DNA of 64,000 nucleotides, from assembly GCA_011317545.1 (NCBI GenBank), contig WUJK01000005.1, positions 1,178,001 to 1,242,000 of the forward strand. The letters are read 5' to 3'. The position numbers and the translations under genes were made by a program. The notes below the pieces were generated by a model that saw only the letters and a list, made by a program, of their open reading frames with translations, was not told the DNA's origin and searched no databases. This DNA comes from Coniella vitis (taxonomy: Eukaryota; Ascomycota; Sordariomycetes; Diaporthales; Schizoparmaceae). Positions 60,251 to 64,000 of this stretch are shown here, in pieces (position 1 is the first letter of the stretch; every line of letters begins with the position of its first letter).

Positions 60251-61786
60251 TAATACTACAAGTTATAACGGCCTAAAGCTATAGAAAAGAAGAGCTAGAA
60301 AACTAAATATTATAAATAAAAAGAAGATTATATACGAAATATATATTAGTATAGCTATCTACTCCTCCTTACTTACCTTCTCTTTATTATTAGAATTACT
60401 CTCCTTAATTTTATTAGAATAAGGATCGTTATTGATATTATACTTCGCTTTAATATTAATTAAACTCTTACCCTTACTATCTCCTTTTATAAACTTTATT
60501 AATAAGTTGGTAATATCCTCTAATATTACCGCTTAGTAGTATATAAGCTTATAGCTATAATACTAATATAAGGTTAATGGGTTATAAGTAGAGAAGGAGT
60601 AATTAATAATATATATTATAAGTATATTTATTATTTAATAACCGAACCTTATTATAGCTAGCTTAAGTTTTATCTAACTTAAGTAAGTAATTATAAGTAT
60701 AACGTATAATAAGAGCGGTAAGGGCTTAGGGATAAAGGGTATTTAGAATATATAAGAATAGGAAGGTATAAATAAAGAAGAAATAATATATATTAAGATC
60801 GGAAGTATTATAAATAAGGGAATAATATATTATAATAATAATAGTATTTTATATCTTATCGATTTAATAAAGGGGGGTATAAGAATAGCCGGAATTCTTA
60901 TCTTTCTTATTTATCCTATAAAGGAAGTAATAAACGCCGGCTATAATAGTTAGTAAGCTATAAGGAAATAGGGAAAGTATTATTTACTAATACTATATAG
61001 GTAGAGGGAAAGGGGATTTTTAAAAGCTTTTATAATATAGGGTAGGTATTACTTATCCCTAATACCCTTAGAGAGGATAATATAAGGTCGAAGCTATAAG
61101 TTAGTAATAATAACGCTCTAAATAAGCTTATTAATAGCTTTATCGAGCTAAGTAGTAATAGGGGTAAGGATAGTAGCGGTAGGGGTAGTAGTAAGTATAA
61201 TAGCTATAGCTCTAGTTATAACTATAGGCGCTATAGCCGTAGGAGTAGCTATAAAGCCTATAGTTATAATAATAGGTATAACGGTAGGGGCTATACTAGC
61301 TTATTTAGAGCGGGTAGTAATATTTATACTACCTATAAAGCTAAGTATAAATAGGGGATAAATAGGGAAGGTATAATACTTACCTTATTATTATAATTAT
61401 CGGTTTTATATAATTTTTAAAAGCTTTAATTTAATTAAGAGGAAGGAACGATATATAAAGTAGGGGTAAAGGGGGTATTTATATTTTTCGAAGCTTTAAA
61501 GGTAAAGATATTACGCTTATAACTACCTATTAGATTAAAAGTATTACTATTATTCTATTAATATATAATAAATAGTAGAATTTATAGATTCGCTAAAAGC
61601 TAGGTTAAAAGGAGCTTTATAAATATAAAACTCCTTTTATACTCGATAAGTATAAAGATAAAGCTCTCTTAATAAAGTAAGTAAATATAACGGTATTATA
61701 TTATTATATTATTAGGGTAGCTATTATACTCCTATTATATTATATATAGCTTTATAGGAGGGTATTTAGCTTAAACAAGGGGGTAA

Positions 61787-62121
61787 TATTATAAGCTTAC
61801 GGGTAAATATATAGCTTCGATATATTAAGGTATAAAGCCTTAATTAGTATATTCCCTTCCCGCTTAGGGATTAATATTATATAAGTATAAACTAGAGCGC
61901 TTTCCGAATAGCTTATAAGCCGCTTAAAAGACTATCGGTAATAGTATCTATATCGATAAAGAGCCTATAGAAAACTTTAAAGGTAGATCCTTAAGCGTAA
62001 GAGCTACTTAAGAGTAGCTCTTATAGTACTATATAAACTCTATATTTATTTCTCTCCTTAAGTTAATTAATAATAGAAATTAGGATTATAACTACGAATA
62101 CTCTTTCGATACCCGTTTATA
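61787..62121 (+). repeat. 3' LTR of the gypsy element
   Basis: It is uninterrupted and 335 bp long, preceded by a purine-rich tract and followed by the target duplication GAACG. It differs from the 5' LTR mostly by transitions. Confidence 0.87.
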
Positions 62122-62126
62122 GAACG

Positions 62127-62870
62127 TTACTATATAAAAGAATATACTTTAATATTATTAATTATATAGCTAATATATATATAAAGCTAATAATAGAAAG
62201 TATATTATAATATAATAACTTATTAAATTAATATAATCTAATTAATAAAACCTAATAATCTATATATATATACATATATATATATATAAATAAGTTATCT
62301 AGTTATAAGTAATAAATAAATATATAAGAAAATATAATTTAATAACTTAATTTACTAGTAATATAAATATTAAAGTTACTAATATATTTAGATTAAATAA
62401 TATTAAATAAAGTAATAATAATTTTATAATTAATTAGTTATATACTTTTAAGAATTTTAACTTTTAATATATTTATAAATAACTTAAAACTAAATATTAT
62501 ATTTATAAATAAGTTTATTAATTTAGCTTATATATATTAGTATAATATATTAATTATTAATAATAAATTTAAAAACGTATATTATTTATATAATTTATAT
62601 AAATATAAAAATTCTTATTAGTATATATAATATTATAATATTATAATTAATTAAAGATTATAAATATATATATATATATATATAAATTCTAAATTTTATT
62701 TAATTCTAATAACTTTATTATATATTATATTCTTATCTAGAATTTTATTTTAAAATAAATATTTTATTCTAATATTAAATAGTTATATAATTATTAATAA
62801 AGTAACTATATATTCGTATTTTCAAGCTTATTATTACTTGCTTAGCCGTCGCCCTTATACCTAAAGGGCA
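62127..62870. other. Extremely AT-rich block
   Basis: This is almost pure A/T between 62130 and 62810, with (TA)n runs near 62262-62290 and 62662-62685. No frame or element ends are visible. It is probably RIP-degraded repeat DNA too old to classify. The switch to GC-rich sequence at about 62845 is abrupt. Confidence 0.6.
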
Positions 62871-62995
62871 CCCATACGCCGACGGCCCCCGTATGCCAAC
62901 GGCCCCCACAAGCCAACGGCCCCCACACGCCAATGGCCCCATACGCCGACGGCCCCCGTATGCCAACGGCCCCCATACGCCAAACCCATACGCGG
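62871..62995. repeat. 17-bp GC-rich minisatellite, about 7 copies
   Basis: The consensus CCCCRTAYGCCAACGGC is repeated head to tail with a few substitutions per copy. It sits exactly at the junction between the AT-rich island and gene space. It is about 300 bp upstream of the membrane-protein start codon. Confidence 0.88.
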
Positions 62996-63292
62996 AACGG
63001 TCACCGAAGTCAAAACAACCAACAGGACAGGTGAATACGAGATACAGCCCCTCTCAATGTACAACCAACAGCCAACATGTACTGTAACCTACTGCCAACC
63101 TTTATATCCCAGCCGACACAATTCTAGAATTGCGCAGAGTCATTGGTGGGCAGTTTCTTTGACTATCTATCCTGCCCTTCAACTTGGAAGTTATCAGCTT
63201 GCTGTTGCCATATTCGCTGTAAGCGCCGAGCCAGCCAAATCAGGACACCAACTTCAGAACACTGCCACTCAGCAACACGGCAAGCAGTCAAC

Positions 63293-63829
63293 ATGGCCGG
63301 CCTCACCCTCTTGAGCGTTGCTCCACTACTTTCAGCAACAGGCTCAATCATGTTCACAATCTCAGAGGACACTTTTATCCGGCCACTCATGCACACCTCC
63401 GCCTCAGCCAGGGAGATGGAAGCTCGTCGCCACGCCAATCGGATTTTGCCAGGGCTGATGGGTTTCACCCGCAATGGCCTCGCCATTATCTTCACCACCT
63501 ATCCTATCAGTATTGCTACTGCAGCGGCGAATCTGGCACGACACGATGGCGCAGTAGAGCTGTCCAAACAAGCTGCTAAGTACCCGCGCATTGCGGCTTG
63601 CTTTTACCTTGCTGGTATGATTTTCAGCATCCTGCACATGCCATTCGGACCTGGTGCCATGAAGCTTCTGGATGCAGTCCGCGATGACAAAGGCGCCGAT
63701 GATGATTCAAAAGCGGATAACACAGCTAGTATGCTGTCTTGGTTGCGTATCAATATGATTAGGGGTTTTGTGGCGGACTTCCCGTCGTGGGCGTGTTACT
63801 TTGTGGCCTTTATGTACGCAAATTCATGA
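63293..63829 (+). CDS. Small integral membrane protein, DUF1772-like
   Basis: It is a single exon of 178 aa. The ATG at 63293 has good context (TCAACATGGCC), and the longer upstream frame is not protein-like. Four hydrophobic segments are visible at about residues 5-25, 53-77, 96-115 and 155-175. A charged loop follows the first (SAREMEARRHANR), and an acidic loop (DDKGADDDSKAD) precedes the last. The WLRINMIRGFVADFPSW end resembles the fungal DUF1772/anthrone-oxygenase-like family, some members of which sit in PKS clusters. The family assignment is tentative. Bases 63830-64000 show no gene. Confidence 0.6.
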   Translation: MAGLTLLSVAPLLSATGSIMFTISEDTFIRPLMHTSASAREMEARRHANRILPGLMGFTRNGLAIIFTTYPISIATAAANLARHDGAVELSKQAAKYPRIAACFYLAGMIFSILHMPFGPGAMKLLDAVRDDKGADDDSKADNTASMLSWLRINMIRGFVADFPSWACYFVAFMYANS

Positions 63830-64000
63830 GGCATCAATGTCACGAGTAAGAAAAGGTAGAAAGGTTCAAATTGAGTAAGACTGGGCAATGGAACACAAGC
63901 AAGACGCAGTTCCAAGATCCTGTTACATGTAGATTCAAGTTGTTCCTGTATGACCCACTTGTTCTGTTTCGCAGTCCAGTATTAACGCAACCAATAACCC

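Larger units (their letters stand above)
50540..62126 (+). mobile_element. Complete but RIP-destroyed Ty3/gypsy retrotransposon with nested insertions
   Basis: The target duplication GAACG flanks it at 50540-50544 and 62122-62126. The 3' LTR is 335 bp (61787-62121). The 5' LTR begins at 50545, ends at 55197, and also totals 335 bp once the two nested insertions and their duplications are removed. Both LTRs begin TATTATAA and end TTTATA, which fit TGTTAT...CA ends changed by RIP. The purine-rich AAACAAGGGGGTAA precedes the 3' LTR. Pol is still readable on the plus strand. CpA is almost absent and TpA very frequent. No frame is intact, so the element is dead. Confidence 0.88.

Noticed and set aside
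50545..62121. CRISPR-like or rDNA origin for the AT-rich island
   Set aside because: There are no spaced direct repeats and no rRNA signature. LTRs, target duplications and gypsy pol explain it.
62775..63087. Frames through the 17-bp minisatellite encoding Gly/Arg- or Pro-rich repeats
   Set aside because: The 17-bp unit is not a multiple of three, so repeat-encoded protein is a by-product. No gene context.

Overview
The window is nuclear DNA of a filamentous ascomycete. Genes carry short 55-197 nt introns with GTAAGT/GTGAGT-type donors. Conserved single-copy eukaryotic genes are present (Nup85, Wee1 kinase, Mediator Med1). There are intron-containing tRNAs, a fungal PKS-NRPS megasynthase, and large AT-rich blocks in which CpA has become TpA on both strands, the signature of repeat-induced point mutation (RIP). 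I cannot name the species.

Layout. 1-30 kb is a conserved arm with long non-coding gaps. It holds the 3' part of an unidentified gene (1-1251), tRNA-Arg(ACG), a DUF952 protein, nup85, wee1, med1, a cytochrome P450 pseudogene with stop codons (22.7-24.6 kb), and a repetitive His/Gly-rich stress-type protein (27-27.8 kb). 30.1-30.5 kb has an intron-containing tRNA-Ala(AGC) plus a diverged half copy. 31.6-49.8 kb is a small secondary-metabolite locus. It contains an intact PKS-NRPS (about 4183 aa), a divergently transcribed trans-acting enoyl reductase, an alpha/beta hydrolase and a small EthD-domain protein. A RIP-degraded element with direct terminal repeats sits inside the locus between the reductase and the hydrolase. 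50.1-62.8 kb is a TE island. It is a complete Ty3/gypsy element (335-bp LTRs, 5-bp target duplication GAACG) whose 5' LTR was hit twice by a second LTR family (291-bp LTRs): once by a full RIP-degraded copy and once by an inverted, almost unmutated solo LTR (target duplication TAACT). After a GC-rich minisatellite, gene space resumes with a four-helix membrane protein.

How the genes work together (inference). The PKS-NRPS has KS-AT-DH-cMT-KR-ACP-C-A-T-R and no recognisable cis enoyl reductase, so the adjacent reductase should supply that step in trans. Its R domain keeps the Ser/Tyr/Lys residues of reductive release. The hydrolase would act on the released product, as proposed for the PKS-NRPS/trans-ER/hydrolase trio of cytochalasan and decahydrofluorene pathways. 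The EthD protein is an unusual extra partner. No Diels-Alderase, transporter or pathway transcription factor is visible. The TE island therefore either truncated the cluster or marks its natural edge.

Intron positions were set by reading splice signals and frame. Two introns lie in frame inside long open frames (nup85, PKS-NRPS) and would be missed by simple ORF calling.
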